Assembly (NCBI RefSeq): GCF_016698645.1
Contig: NZ_CP068047.1
Span: forward strand, 558,001-622,000
Source: Devosia oryziradicis
Lineage (GTDB): Bacteria; Pseudomonadota; Alphaproteobacteria; Rhizobiales; Devosiaceae
Direction of reading: 5' to 3'
DNA length: 64,000 nt
In this document: positions 54,953 through 63,402 of the stretch, piece after piece
Layout: each line of letters begins with the position of its first letter
How positions within the stretch are numbered: position 1 is the first letter of the stretch
Position numbers and translations under genes: made by a program
The notes under the pieces: model-generated
What the model was told of the DNA's origin: nothing
The model's database searches: none
What the model saw: the letters and a program-made list of their open reading frames with translations, nothing else

Positions 54953-55372
54953 TTGAAATGTCCCGGAGTCGATCCACTGGCGCAGGGTAGCCCACCACAG
55001 GACAAGACGGTCAGCCTGTCGCTGGTCCATGCCGCAGGCGAGGCTCCAGCGCGTCCGGTTTCCAGCAGGCTTCCTGGCGTCACCGCCTTCGATCGCAAGG
55101 AACTCCAGCTCATCCTCAATGTCTATGGTCGCAAGGTAGGGCAGGGGGAATGGCGCGACTACGCCATGGACTTCCTGCGCGACAGGGCCGTGTTCTCGGT
55201 CTATGCCCGGGTTTCGGAGCGACCGCTGTTCATCATCGAAAAGACGCCCCGCCTGCGCAACCGGCAGGGACAATATGCCGTCACCAACCAGCAGGGCCGC
55301 ATCCTCAAGCGCGGGCATGACCTGGCTTTGGTGCTGCGCGTGCTCGATCCGCAACTGGCCATCGTGGGATGA
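54953..55372 (+). CDS. DUF2794 domain protein
   Basis: A 139-residue protein whose C-terminal ~90 residues match DUF2794: FDRKELQLILNVYG, GEWRDYAMDFL, AVFSVYAR, and GRILKRGHDLALVLRVLD. Function unknown; the family is widespread in Hyphomicrobiales. The only usable start I see is TTG 54953, with a weak ribosome site, so the N-terminus is uncertain. Overlaps the next GNAT gene by ATGA. Confidence 0.82.
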   Translation: MKCPGVDPLAQGSPPQDKTVSLSLVHAAGEAPARPVSSRLPGVTAFDRKELQLILNVYGRKVGQGEWRDYAMDFLRDRAVFSVYARVSERPLFIIEKTPRLRNRQGQYAVTNQQGRILKRGHDLALVLRVLDPQLAIVG

Positions 55373-55839
55373 TCGCGGTTCGCCCTGCGACCGCAGCCGA
55401 CGTTCCGGCGATGAGCCGGGTGCTTATCGCTTCCATAACCGAACTCTGTGGTCCCGACCATGGCGGCGCGCCCGAGCGGCTGGTGACCTGGACGGCGAAC
55501 AAAACGCCCGAGGGCGTGGCCCATATGCTGGCCAGTCCGGGGCTGCGCATGCTGGTGGCGGAGCTGGATGGTCAGGTGGCGGCCGTTGGCGCGGTGGTGC
55601 CCGATAAGGGCGAGGTATCGCTCAACTATGTCGACCCCGCCGCCCGGTTTCGCGGCGTCAGCAAGGCACTTCTTTCGGCGCTCGAAGCCGAGTTGCGCGT
55701 CCACGGCGTGGTCGAGGCCCAGCTCACCAGCACGACCACGGCCCGCGCCTTCTATCACGCGGCGGGCTGGAGCGAGGACGCGACACCAGTCGCCTGCATG
55801 GGCGGCGAAGGTCACCGCATGCGAAAGCGATTGGGTTAG
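55369..55839 (+). CDS. GNAT family acetyltransferase
   Basis: A 156-residue single-domain N-acetyltransferase: AVRPATAADVPAM opening, NYVDPAARFRGVSKALL as the acetyl-CoA-binding loop and ARAFYHAAGW near the C-terminus. Substrate unknown. It overlaps the DUF2794 stop (ATGA), and its TAG stop overlaps the TAA of the convergent GNAT gene in TTAG. Confidence 0.85.
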   Translation: MIAVRPATAADVPAMSRVLIASITELCGPDHGGAPERLVTWTANKTPEGVAHMLASPGLRMLVAELDGQVAAVGAVVPDKGEVSLNYVDPAARFRGVSKALLSALEAELRVHGVVEAQLTSTTTARAFYHAAGWSEDATPVACMGGEGHRMRKRLG

Positions 55840-56333
55840 AGCGCCTTTTGCAGGTGCACGATGTCGTGCCAGCGGTCGAACTTGTAGCCGACCGATTTGT
55901 AGTAGCCGACGCGCTCGAAGCCGAATTTCTCGTGGATGGCGATGGAGTTGGCGGTGTTGGCGGTGATCACGGCCAGCATCTGCTTGAAGCCGAAGGCGCT
56001 GGACTGGGCCAGGAGCTCGGTCAGCAGCGCCTTGCCCAGGCCGCGCCCGGTTGCCGCGGGATCGAGATAGATCGAGTCCTCGCAGGTGAAGCGATAGGCG
56101 GCGCGCGGGCGGTAGAAGCTGGCATAGGCATAGCCCAGCACCTTGGCGTCTCCCTCGGCCACGATCAGCGGATGTCCCAGGCGCTTGAGGCCCGCATATT
56201 TCTCGGCAATGGCCTCTTCCCCGGGCACCTCGGTGTCGAAGGTGATGGCGGTGTTGCGGACATAGTGGCTGTAGATGGCCGTGATGGCCGGGACGTCGGA
56301 CCAGGAAAACGGGCGCAGGATGAAGTCGGACAC
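55836..56333 (-). CDS. GNAT acetyltransferase, phosphinothricin-acetyltransferase-like
   Basis: A 165-residue acetyltransferase of the PAT/BAR-like group: FILRPFSWSDVPAITAIYSHYV opening, the FYRPRAAYRFTCEDSIYLDPAATGRGLGKALL acetyl-CoA loop (R/Q-x-x-G-x-G/A) and HEKFGFERVGYY. Members acetylate amino acid analogues or methionine sulfone; substrate here unknown. I start at GTG 56333 because the terminator of the upstream gene lies between it and any earlier in-frame ATG; the ribosome site is weak. Confidence 0.85.
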   Translation of the reverse strand: MSDFILRPFSWSDVPAITAIYSHYVRNTAITFDTEVPGEEAIAEKYAGLKRLGHPLIVAEGDAKVLGYAYASFYRPRAAYRFTCEDSIYLDPAATGRGLGKALLTELLAQSSAFGFKQMLAVITANTANSIAIHEKFGFERVGYYKSVGYKFDRWHDIVHLQKAL

Positions 56334-56344
56334 GGCGTCGGCTC

Positions 56345-56385
56345 GGCAAAACAAAGGGACCGCATCCCTTGTAGGATGCGGTCCC
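56345..56385 (-). terminator. Rho-independent terminator of the Bax-inhibitor-like gene
   Basis: On the minus strand GGGACCGCATCC, a 6-base loop and GGATGCGGTCCC form a 12-bp perfect stem followed by TTTGTTTTG. It lies 50 bp after the stop of the upstream leftward gene. Confidence 0.9.
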
Positions 56386-56435
56386 GATGTCAGTCCAACC
56401 AAATTGCTTGATCGGTCGATCAAGCCACCTGTTGC

Positions 56436-57206
56436 TTACTCGCGGTTGCCGAACAGGCGGAGCAGCATCAGGAACAGGTTGATGAAGTCGAGGTAGAGGT
56501 TCAGCGCGCCCATGATGGCACCCTTGGCCAGCACGTCGGCGCCATAGGACTCCGAGTAGCCTTCCTTGATCTTCTGCGTGTCGTAGGCGGTCAGGCCCAC
56601 GAAGATCAGCACGCCGACCGCCGAGATGGCGAATTCGAGCATGGACGACTGCATGAAGATGTTGACCACCGAGGCGATGATCAGGCCGATCAGGCCCATC
56701 ATCAGGAAGCTGCCCATCTGGGTCAGATCACGCTTGGTGGTGTAGCCGTAAAGGCTCATGGCACCGAAGGTCGCGGCGGTGATGAAGAACACCTTGGCGA
56801 TCGAGGCGTCGGTATAGACCAGGAAGATCGAGCTCAGCGACACGCCCATGATGGCGGCGAAGGCCCAGAAGGTGGCCTGTGCAGCCGGCACGGACAGCTT
56901 GTTGATGCCGAAGCTCAGCACCAGCACGAAGGCCAGGGGAGCCAGCATCACGACCCACTGCAGCGGGCTGGCATAGAGCAGATAGCCCCACTGGGTGACG
57001 AGCTGGCCGTTGGCCAGCTGGCCCACGGCGGCGTTCGGATCGGTGGTGATGGCGGCGGCGGCGGCGAACCAGGCGGCGAGCCCGGTCACGACAAGCCCGA
57101 TACCCATGTAATTGTAGACGCGCAGCATGTAGCTGCGCAGGCCCTCGTCGATGGCCAAGGCCGAGCCGGCCCGCGCACCGAGGGTCTGACGGTCATATTC
57201 AGCCAT
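56436..57206 (-). CDS. Bax inhibitor-1/YccA family membrane protein
   Basis: A 256-residue integral membrane protein with seven hydrophobic segments and the BI-1 signatures (YNYMGIGLVVTGL, GLTAYDTQKIK, LDFINLFLMLLRLFG). E. coli relatives (YccA, YbhL) modulate the FtsH protease; eukaryotic BI-1 is a calcium-leak/anti-apoptotic protein. ATG 57206 follows GGAAA. Own terminator downstream, so monocistronic. Confidence 0.92.
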   Translation of the reverse strand: MAEYDRQTLGARAGSALAIDEGLRSYMLRVYNYMGIGLVVTGLAAWFAAAAAITTDPNAAVGQLANGQLVTQWGYLLYASPLQWVVMLAPLAFVLVLSFGINKLSVPAAQATFWAFAAIMGVSLSSIFLVYTDASIAKVFFITAATFGAMSLYGYTTKRDLTQMGSFLMMGLIGLIIASVVNIFMQSSMLEFAISAVGVLIFVGLTAYDTQKIKEGYSESYGADVLAKGAIMGALNLYLDFINLFLMLLRLFGNRE

Positions 57207-57403
57207 AGTCGGTTTCCTTTCCCAATTGTCGCGGTCTCTTGCACCGCCGGTGGGCATTGGTTTGCCACTTGATGAAACAATATGGATGTGACCCCAGTTG
57301 TTTACAAGTGATCTTGGCCTGCTGCGACGAATCGACTGGCCCGACGGTCGCTCTGTGCTACGGTCGGGGTCGAATCGCGTGTCCTTATGAAGAGGAGGGC
57401 CCC

Positions 57404-57943
57404 ATGCCCCGGCTCTTTACCGGCCTTGAAATTCCGGCCGATGTTGGATTTGCGCTTTCTCTCAAGCGGGGCGGATTGACGGGCGCCCGCTGGATCGACG
57501 CAGAAAACTATCACATTACCTTGAGATTCATCGGTGACGTCGACCACCAGACGGCCAACGAGGTGGCCGACAGCCTGGACCGGCTGGTCAATTCGCTGCG
57601 CTTTTCGGTGCGGCTCACCCATCTGGGGTCGTTTGGTGGTGACAAGCCGCGGGCGCTTTATGCCGGGGTCGAGCCCAGCGAGTCGCTGAACCGTCTGCAG
57701 GCCGCCCAGGAACGCGTGCTGCAGCGGGCCGGCCTGCCGCCCGATGGCCGCAAATTCGTGCCCCATGTGTCCCTGGCGCGGCTGCGCGGCACCAGTGCGG
57801 GGGAACTGGCGCGGTTCATGGCGGAAGCGGGGCGCTTCGAGCCGCTGAGCTTTCCGGTCGGCCGCTTCGTCCTGTTTTCCAGCAAGGATTCGGTGGGCGG
57901 TGGCCCCTATGTCGTCGAACAGAGCTACACCCTGGCCGCCTAG
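57404..57943 (+). CDS. thpR: RNA 2',3'-cyclic phosphodiesterase (ThpR/LigT family)
   Basis: 2H-phosphoesterase acting on 2',3'-cyclic RNA ends. The 179-residue protein opens with RLFTGLEIP and has both catalytic H-x-T/S-x motifs, HITLRFIG and HVSLARL, each in the expected half of the pseudo-symmetric fold. ATG 57404 sits behind GAGGAGGG. Divergent from the Bax-inhibitor-like gene. Confidence 0.92.
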   Translation: MPRLFTGLEIPADVGFALSLKRGGLTGARWIDAENYHITLRFIGDVDHQTANEVADSLDRLVNSLRFSVRLTHLGSFGGDKPRALYAGVEPSESLNRLQAAQERVLQRAGLPPDGRKFVPHVSLARLRGTSAGELARFMAEAGRFEPLSFPVGRFVLFSSKDSVGGGPYVVEQSYTLAA

Positions 57944-58158
57944 GGCCGCTGCTGCTCGGGCATCAACACATTGTTAACCGGCGCGGCGCAAACCGGCATG
58001 GGCGGGCGCGGCCCGCCAAAATGCCGCCGCGATTGACTCGCAGTTGAAGCAAATACGCGCAAACGTGGCGGCGTTTGACACCTTGGTAACCATGTTGGGC
58101 GACAGTTCGCGGGCATTGCTCCCAGCATGGGACCTTCGAGACAAAGGATGAATTGGCG

Positions 58159-58680
58159 ATGACGACGAAAACCGGTGGCCTGGTCATGGGGCTCGCGGTC
58201 GGCGCGATCATGGCTCTGGTTCCTGCCGCGCAGGCGCAGCAGGCGACCGAGCTCGGCACTTTCAATGCCTGGACGGCCTGGCAGGCAACCGACGCGTCCG
58301 GGGTGATCTGCTACGTTTCGGCCACCCCGCAAAAGAGCGAGCCGGCCGGCGCCAACCGCGATCCGATCCACTTCATGATCATCCACCGCAAGGGCATGGG
58401 GACCAAGAACGAGGTCCAGACCATTATCGGCTACCCGTTCAACACCTCCGACGCCAAGGCCAGCGCCAGCGTCGATGGCAAGTCCTATCCCATGGTGACG
58501 GAAGGCTCGGCAGCCTGGCTCGCCTCGACGGGTGACGAAGGTGGGTTCGTGCAGGCGTTCAAGGCCGGCAGCAACCTGGTGGTCAAGGGGACCAGCCAGC
58601 GTGGCACCAATACCGTCGATACCTATTCGCTGTCGGGCGCGACCGCGGCGATGAACGCGATCGACGCTGCCTGCGCATGA
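58159..58680 (+). CDS. Invasion-associated locus B (IalB)-like exported protein, paralogue 1
   Basis: A 173-residue exported protein with a signal peptide ending near AQAQQ and an IalB-type domain: WTAWQATDASGVICYVSATPQK, HFMIIHRK, and a C-terminal TDTYSLSGATAAM. IalB was named from Bartonella, where it aids erythrocyte entry; free-living Hyphomicrobiales carry many copies of unknown role. Two cysteines (ICY and the terminal AACA) could form a disulfide. ATG 58159 follows AGGATG. A second copy lies 88 bp downstream. Confidence 0.82.
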   Translation: MTTKTGGLVMGLAVGAIMALVPAAQAQQATELGTFNAWTAWQATDASGVICYVSATPQKSEPAGANRDPIHFMIIHRKGMGTKNEVQTIIGYPFNTSDAKASASVDGKSYPMVTEGSAAWLASTGDEGGFVQAFKAGSNLVVKGTSQRGTNTVDTYSLSGATAAMNAIDAACA

Positions 58681-58768
58681 TTTTTGAGTTGCCCCACAAG
58701 GGCAATCAACCCTATCTGGGCGGTGGGCTGGTCCGGCCCGTCGCCCGTTTTGCTTCCGCGAGGTCCTG

Positions 58769-59272
58769 ATGTCCAAGTCCGCCGTGGCGCTTGCCCTGAG
58801 CGCCAGCCTGATCCTCACGGCCACTGCCAGCGCCCAGCAGGTAAGGCTGCTGGGCGAACATCGCGCCTGGTCGAGCTATGCCGCCAATGATGCGACGGGT
58901 CCGGTCTGTTTCGCCATGACCAAGCCCGAACGGGTGACGCCGACGCCCGATGGTTACAGCCAAGCCTATATCTACATCACCAATCGCCCTGCCGAGAATG
59001 TCGTGACCGAGTTTAACCTGGTCGCGGGCTTCGCTTTCCAGCCCGACAGCAAGGCCACGGTCGATGTCAGCGGCCAGGTCTTCAACCTTTTCACCCAGAA
59101 CGACGCCGCCTGGCTCGACGATGCCGGCCAGTCGAGTGCACTGGCGAGCGCCATCCGCGCCGGCTCCTCCATGACGGTGGAAGGCACCACCGCCGCCGGC
59201 ATCAAGGTGACGCAGAACTATTCGCTGAGCGGCGCGACAGCCGCCCAGCAATCGATCGGGAACTGCTCCTGA
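58769..59272 (+). CDS. Invasion-associated locus B (IalB)-like exported protein, paralogue 2
   Basis: A 167-residue homologue of the preceding gene with its own signal peptide (ending SAQQ), the matching WSSYAANDATGPVCFAMTKPE opening, LFTQNDAAWL in the middle and NYSLSGATAAQQSI near the end. The pair looks like a tandem duplication that has diverged considerably. Role unknown; likely periplasmic. Followed by the second CCCTCGGG-family repeat. Confidence 0.82.
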   Translation: MSKSAVALALSASLILTATASAQQVRLLGEHRAWSSYAANDATGPVCFAMTKPERVTPTPDGYSQAYIYITNRPAENVVTEFNLVAGFAFQPDSKATVDVSGQVFNLFTQNDAAWLDDAGQSSALASAIRAGSSMTVEGTTAAGIKVTQNYSLSGATAAQQSIGNCS

Positions 59273-59293
59273 GGCCAGCCGCAACCACGGCGC

Positions 59294-59384
59294 GTCATCC
59301 TCGGGCTTGACACGAGGACACTGCACTTAACGCTGGTTCAGCAAGTGTAGAGCCCTCGGGTCAGGCCCGAGGGTGACGATCGCA
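59294..59384. repeat. Intergenic inverted repeat, CCCTCGGG family, copy 2
   Basis: About 91 bp, same architecture as 2498-2591: outer CGTCA...TGACG, arms CCTCGGGCTTGA-type and CCCTCGGGTCAGGCCCGAGGG, and an inner CACTTAA/AAGTGTAG motif. The right half (CCCTCGGGTCAGGCCCGAGGGTGACGATCG region) is identical in both copies. Confidence 0.75.
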
Positions 59385-59497
59385 GATGCGGGAGCGCTCA
59401 ATGCAATCCTCCCTCGCACCACGGTGACTTTGCGAAATCCGTCCCCATATGCTATTGGCCGCGCCAATCCCGCATCTTCCGGACCTTTCGCCACGCC

Positions 59498-60706
59498 ATG
59501 AGCATCGCGCTGAACCTTGACCATTCGACTGCCGTGCGCCCTGCTGCCACCAGCAGGCCGTCGCTGATCGGTCTCAGCAAACCGCAGCTGGCCGAGGCAC
59601 TGACCACATCGGGTATCGCGTCCGACAAGGAAGCGCGCATGCGCGCCAGCCAGTTGTGGAACTGGCTCTATGTCAACGGCGTGACCGATTTCGACCGCAT
59701 GACCAATGTGGCCAAGCCCGTACGGCAGAAGCTGGCCGACAGCTTCCTGCTCGATCGCCCCGAAATCGTCACCGAGCAGGTTTCGACCGACGGCACCCGC
59801 AAGTGGCTGTTCCGCTTCCGCGACCCGGCCAATCCGAACTTCCCGCCGGTGGAAGTGGAAACCGTCTACATCCCCGAGCAGGATCGCGGGACGCTGTGCG
59901 TCTCTTCACAGGTGGGCTGCACGCTGACCTGTTCGTTCTGCCATACCGGCACGCAGAAGCTGGTGCGCAACCTGACGGCGGGCGAAATCCTCGGCCAGAT
60001 CCTGATGGCGCGCGAGCGCCTGGGCGATTTCCCGGGCGGTTCGCGCCCCGACGATGGGGGCCTGGTGCCCTCGGGCGAGACCCGCGCCATCACCAATATC
60101 GTGATGATGGGCATGGGCGAGCCCCTCTACAATTACGACAACGTCAAGCAGGCATTGCTGATCGCCTCGGCCGGTGATGGCATGAGCATTTCCAAGCGCC
60201 GCATCACGCTCTCGACCTCTGGTGTCGTGCCGTTCATCGAGCCGACCGGGCGCGAGATCGACGTGCAACTGGCGATTTCGCTCCATGCCACCAACAACGA
60301 CCTGCGCGACGTGCTGGTGCCGATCAACAAGAAGTGGCCGCTCGAGGAACTGCTCGAGGCCTGCCGCAACTATCCGGGCCTGTCCAATGCCCGCCGCATC
60401 ACCTTCGAATATGTGATGCTCGACGGCATCAATGACAGCGACGCCGAAGCCCGCGAACTGGTGCGGCTGCTGGCCGGCATTCCGGCCAAGATCAACCTCA
60501 TCCCGTTCAACCCTTGGCCGGGCGCCAACTACGGCACCTCGCCCTCGTCGCGCATCGAGCGCTTCGCCGACATCGTCAACAAGGCCGGCTATGCCAGCCC
60601 CGTCCGCACGCCGCGCGGCCGCGATATCTTCGCCGCCTGCGGCCAGCTCAAGAGCGAAAGCGAACGCCTGAGCAAGAAGGACCGCGAGGCGCTGGCCGGG
60701 GTATAA
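59498..60706 (+). CDS. rlmN: 23S rRNA (adenine2503-C2)-methyltransferase / tRNA m2A37 methyltransferase
   Basis: Radical-SAM enzyme methylating A2503 of 23S rRNA and A37 of several tRNAs. The 402-residue protein has the iron-sulfur motif C141-x3-C145-x2-C148 in [12 protein letters not shown], the [13 protein letters not shown] segment and the C-terminal catalytic cysteine in IFAACGQL. Monocistronic or leading into the HNH gene, whose reading frame begins at its stop. Confidence 0.96.
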   Translation: MSIALNLDHSTAVRPAATSRPSLIGLSKPQLAEALTTSGIASDKEARMRASQLWNWLYVNGVTDFDRMTNVAKPVRQKLADSFLLDRPEIVTEQVSTDGTRKWLFRFRDPANPNFPPVEVETVYIPEQDRGTLCVSSQVGCTLTCSFCHTGTQKLVRNLTAGEILGQILMARERLGDFPGGSRPDDGGLVPSGETRAITNIVMMGMGEPLYNYDNVKQALLIASAGDGMSISKRRITLSTSGVVPFIEPTGREIDVQLAISLHATNNDLRDVLVPINKKWPLEELLEACRNYPGLSNARRITFEYVMLDGINDSDAEARELVRLLAGIPAKINLIPFNPWPGANYGTSPSSRIERFADIVNKAGYASPVRTPRGRDIFAACGQLKSESERLSKKDREALAGV

Positions 60707-61077
60707 AGCCTTCGGCGCGGCGGATCGAGGCGGCCATAGCGGCGTCAGAAACCGCCGCTGCCCATCGCGCGCCTGCCATCTGCCCGCTCTGCGATCGGCC
60801 CATCCCGCCCGATGCCAAGTCAAGCCGCCATCACCTGACGCCCCGCCTCAAGGGCGGGACGCACCTGGGCACCGTGCGGCTGCACCAGATCTGCCACAGC
60901 GCCATCCATGCGCGGTTCAGCGAGACGGAGTTGGCGACCAAGCTGGCGGATGTGGAGGCGCTCCGCGCCGACCCCGAGATTGCGGCGTTTGTGGCTTGGG
61001 TAAAGACCAAGCCACCGGCCTTTCATGCGCCGACGCGGATGACGCGGGACAGGCGAGAGGCGAAGCGGGAGCGCTGA
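60703..61077 (+). CDS. HNH endonuclease-like protein, start codon uncertain
   Basis: The frame encodes an HNH-type zinc domain: [20 protein letters not shown] and [13 protein letters not shown], i.e. paired zinc cysteines and the H-H/N-x-H catalytic core. Relatives in Hyphomicrobiales are about 100-125 residues. No ATG, GTG or TTG lies between the rlmN stop and the domain; the first plausible start is ATA 60703, overlapping the rlmN stop as ATAA where ATGA would be expected. Either a non-canonical start is used or the gene is decaying. Function (nicking, or repair) unknown. Confidence 0.6.
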   Translation: MKPSARRIEAAIAASETAAAHRAPAICPLCDRPIPPDAKSSRHHLTPRLKGGTHLGTVRLHQICHSAIHARFSETELATKLADVEALRADPEIAAFVAWVKTKPPAFHAPTRMTRDRREAKRER

Positions 61078-61080
61078 GCG

Positions 61081-61929
61081 CTACTCCCCCGCCACCCATT
61101 CCATCCGCACCCGACCCTTGCCGTCCTCCGCCAGAAGCTTTGCCAGTTCCGGCAGCACCACCTTCAGCTCGGCTTCCAGCGCGTATGGCGGGTTGACCAC
61201 GATCATGCCGGTCCCGTGCAGGCGCGGCGGGTTGGTGAAGGGGCGGATGTTGAGTTCGATGCGCAGGATCTTGCGAATGCCGGTGTGTTCGAGGCCGTCG
61301 ACGAACTCGGCGATCTCGTGCGGGTCCTTGATCGGGTACCAGAAGGCGTAGATGCCGCCGGGCCAACGCTGGTGCGCCTTGACCAGTGCGGCGACCATAC
61401 GGTCGAATTCGCCCTTCTGCTCGAAGGGCGGATCAACGAGCACCAGGCCGCGCTTCTCCTTAGGCGGGAGGTGGGTGCCCATGGCCGCCCAGCCATCGAG
61501 ATGGGTGGCGCGCACCTGGATGTCGCCGGCAAAATTCTCGCGCAGCTTTTCGGCGTCGTCGGGGTGCAATTCGAGGGCGAAGAGGCGATCCTGCTCACGC
61601 AGCAGATGGCGGACGATCAGCGGCGAGCCGGGATAGAAGCGCAGGCCGCCATCGGGGTTTTGTGCCCTGACTGCCGCGAGATAGGGCGCCGCCAGCTCGG
61701 CGGTAGGCCCGGACATACCCTGTTCGACCAGCTTGCCGATGCCCTCGACCCATTCGCCGGTCCGCCCGGCTTCGTTACCTTCGAGATCATAGAGCCCAAT
61801 CCCGGCATGGGTATCGAGCACGCGGAAGGCGGCGTCTTTGCGCTTGAGATATTCGACGATGCGCACGAGGATGACGTGCTTGACCACATCGGCAAAATTG
61901 CCGGCATGGAAGGCGTGGCGATAGTTCAT
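61081..61929 (-). CDS. rlmJ: 23S rRNA (adenine2030-N6)-methyltransferase RlmJ
   Basis: Methylates A2030 of 23S rRNA. The 282-residue protein starts MNYRHAFHAGNFADVVKH as in E. coli RlmJ and carries the DPPFEQKGEF catalytic segment typical of N6-adenine methyltransferases (DPPF/Y). It overlaps the preceding LysE-type gene by ATGA and nearly abuts the convergent HNH gene. Confidence 0.94.
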   Translation of the reverse strand: MNYRHAFHAGNFADVVKHVILVRIVEYLKRKDAAFRVLDTHAGIGLYDLEGNEAGRTGEWVEGIGKLVEQGMSGPTAELAAPYLAAVRAQNPDGGLRFYPGSPLIVRHLLREQDRLFALELHPDDAEKLRENFAGDIQVRATHLDGWAAMGTHLPPKEKRGLVLVDPPFEQKGEFDRMVAALVKAHQRWPGGIYAFWYPIKDPHEIAEFVDGLEHTGIRKILRIELNIRPFTNPPRLHGTGMIVVNPPYALEAELKVVLPELAKLLAEDGKGRVRMEWVAGE

Positions 61930-62573
61930 TTCCGGCCTTCAGCCAGCAGGATCGTCGCGGCGAAGGCCATGAAAACGGCGGCAAAGCTCCAGTTGAGGGC
62001 CTTGCCGACCCATTGCTTTTCGCGCAGCGTCTTGGTCAGCCATTCGGCAAACAGCACGATGGCGATGACGACGGGCAGCGACACCACGACGAATTCGACG
62101 CCCAGGAACAGGAGCTTGCCGACGGCGGCGGGGTCCTCGGCCGAGACGAATTGCGGCAGGAAGGTCACGAAGAACAGGGCCACCTTGGGGTTGGTGAGGT
62201 TGATGCCGAGCCCCGTCATGTAGCTTTGCCACCAGTTGGGCTGCCTGCCGGCCTGTCGCACGACCAGAATACCACCACCCGACCGCACCGCCTGGATGGC
62301 CAGCCAGATGAGGTAGACGGCGCCTACGATCTTGAGCGCCCAGAAGGCGGCCGGCGCGGTGACGATCAGCACCGAAATACCGAAGGCGACCAGCATGGTA
62401 TGAACGGCGATGCCCGTCGTGGCGCCGAGCACGGTGGCAAAGCCATGGCTGCGGCCCCAGTTGATGGTACGCGACACGAAGAGCGCCATGTCCGGTCCGG
62501 GCGTCACCGCCAGCACGAAGCCGGCCAGTGCGAATGCAAGGATGACGGAGAGATCGGGAATGAAGCTGGGCAT
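61926..62573 (-). CDS. LysE/RhtB family amino-acid exporter
   Basis: A 215-residue inner-membrane exporter with six hydrophobic segments and the family patterns TPGPDMALFVSRTINWG and NPKVALFFVTFLPQFV. Substrate class is amino acids or derivatives; identity unknown. Overlaps rlmJ by ATGA. A Lrp/AsnC regulator, of the type that often controls such exporters, is encoded about 234 bp upstream on the same strand, with repeats between. Confidence 0.9.
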   Translation of the reverse strand: MPSFIPDLSVILAFALAGFVLAVTPGPDMALFVSRTINWGRSHGFATVLGATTGIAVHTMLVAFGISVLIVTAPAAFWALKIVGAVYLIWLAIQAVRSGGGILVVRQAGRQPNWWQSYMTGLGINLTNPKVALFFVTFLPQFVSAEDPAAVGKLLFLGVEFVVVSLPVVIAIVLFAEWLTKTLREKQWVGKALNWSFAAVFMAFAATILLAEGRK

Positions 62574-62610
62574 GGCTGGCTCCGATGCGGATGCTCCCTT
62601 CTATCACCGG

Positions 62611-62779
62611 GTCATTGCCGCGAAAGCGGGAATCCACTCTTTGAGCGACGCGTTCGATCGCCGTGCGGCCACAACCACCGCGTCATCCCGGCGGAGGCCG
62701 GGATCCATATCCGTGGCGCGCCGACAGATCCAGCGACGGGAGAACTCACTGCATGAATTCCGGCCTTCGCCGGAAAGAC
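62611..62779. repeat. Composite intergenic repeat, GTCATTCCGG family
   Basis: Three arm-like blocks: GTCATTGCCGCGAAAGCGGGAATCC (from 62611), GTCATCCCGGCGGAGGCCGGGATCC (from 62682) and an inverted GAATTCCGGCCTTCGCCGGAAAGAC (to 62779). Looks like nested or partly deleted copies of the family seen at 6077, 9064 and 12743. Fills most of the 234-bp gap between the LysE-type gene and lrp. Confidence 0.65.
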
Positions 62780-62807
62780 ATTGGCGTGGTCGCGTATCGA
62801 GCCAACA

Positions 62808-63275
62808 TCAACCCAGCGGCAGTTCATAACTCCGCTTGATGGTCTCCATGGGCACATCGGTCTTGACCGACTGCACGGACGGAATACGCATCAGATAATC
62901 GGACTGGAAGCGCCAATAAGCATGGAGGTCCGCCGTCACGATGCGCATGATGGCGTCGCATTCGCCCGTCGTCAGGTAGCATTCGGCGACTTCGGGGAAT
63001 TTGCGTACCGTCTCGGCAAACTGGTTGGTGGTCTCGGCATCCTGGGTCTTGAACCAGATGCGGGCAAAGACGGTGAGGCCCAGCCCGATGGCGGGGCCGT
63101 TGAGCACGGCGGTATACTGGTCGATGATGCCGCGGTCCTCGAGCAGCTTGACCCGGCGCAGGCAGGGGGAGGGGGAAAGACCCACTTCGTTGGCCAGTTC
63201 GACATTGGACATGCGGGCGTTGCGCTGCAATGCTCGGAGGATGCGGCGATCGATGGCGTCCAGCGTTTCTGGCAT
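62808..63275 (-). CDS. Lrp/AsnC family transcriptional regulator
   Basis: A 155-residue regulator with an N-terminal HTH (DRRILRALQRNARMSNVELANEVGLSPSPCLRRVKLLE) and a C-terminal RAM effector domain (about residues 70-150). Ligand probably an amino acid. Divergent from argG across 127 bp that hold two small palindromes, so it may regulate itself, argG or the LysE-type exporter; this is inference from position. Confidence 0.9.
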   Translation of the reverse strand: MPETLDAIDRRILRALQRNARMSNVELANEVGLSPSPCLRRVKLLEDRGIIDQYTAVLNGPAIGLGLTVFARIWFKTQDAETTNQFAETVRKFPEVAECYLTTGECDAIMRIVTADLHAYWRFQSDYLMRIPSVQSVKTDVPMETIKRSYELPLG

Positions 63276-63300
63276 GTCGTGCGTCCTGCATGTGATTTCA

Positions 63301-63344
63301 TGGCAGATTATGCCAATTTATGTGCCAAGGCTGCGATAATCGCA
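63301..63344. promoter_or_regulatory. Candidate operators between lrp and argG
   Basis: Two inverted repeats lie in the divergent gap: TGGCA-GATTA-TGCCA (63301-63315) and the perfect TGCGAT-A-ATCGCA (63332-63344). A minus-strand TTGCGA-N17-CATAAA could be the lrp promoter overlapping them. Confidence 0.4.
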
Positions 63345-63402
63345 AGTTCATTGCGCAAGAGCTGGACTATTGTGTCGCCAATCTGAACAGGAGCGGTTGC
63401 CA

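Noticed and set aside
54692..55354. Minus-strand protein gene ending at the orphan terminator
   Set aside because: The frame is the antisense of DUF2794 and has no family pattern or ribosome site; a non-coding RNA explains the terminator better.
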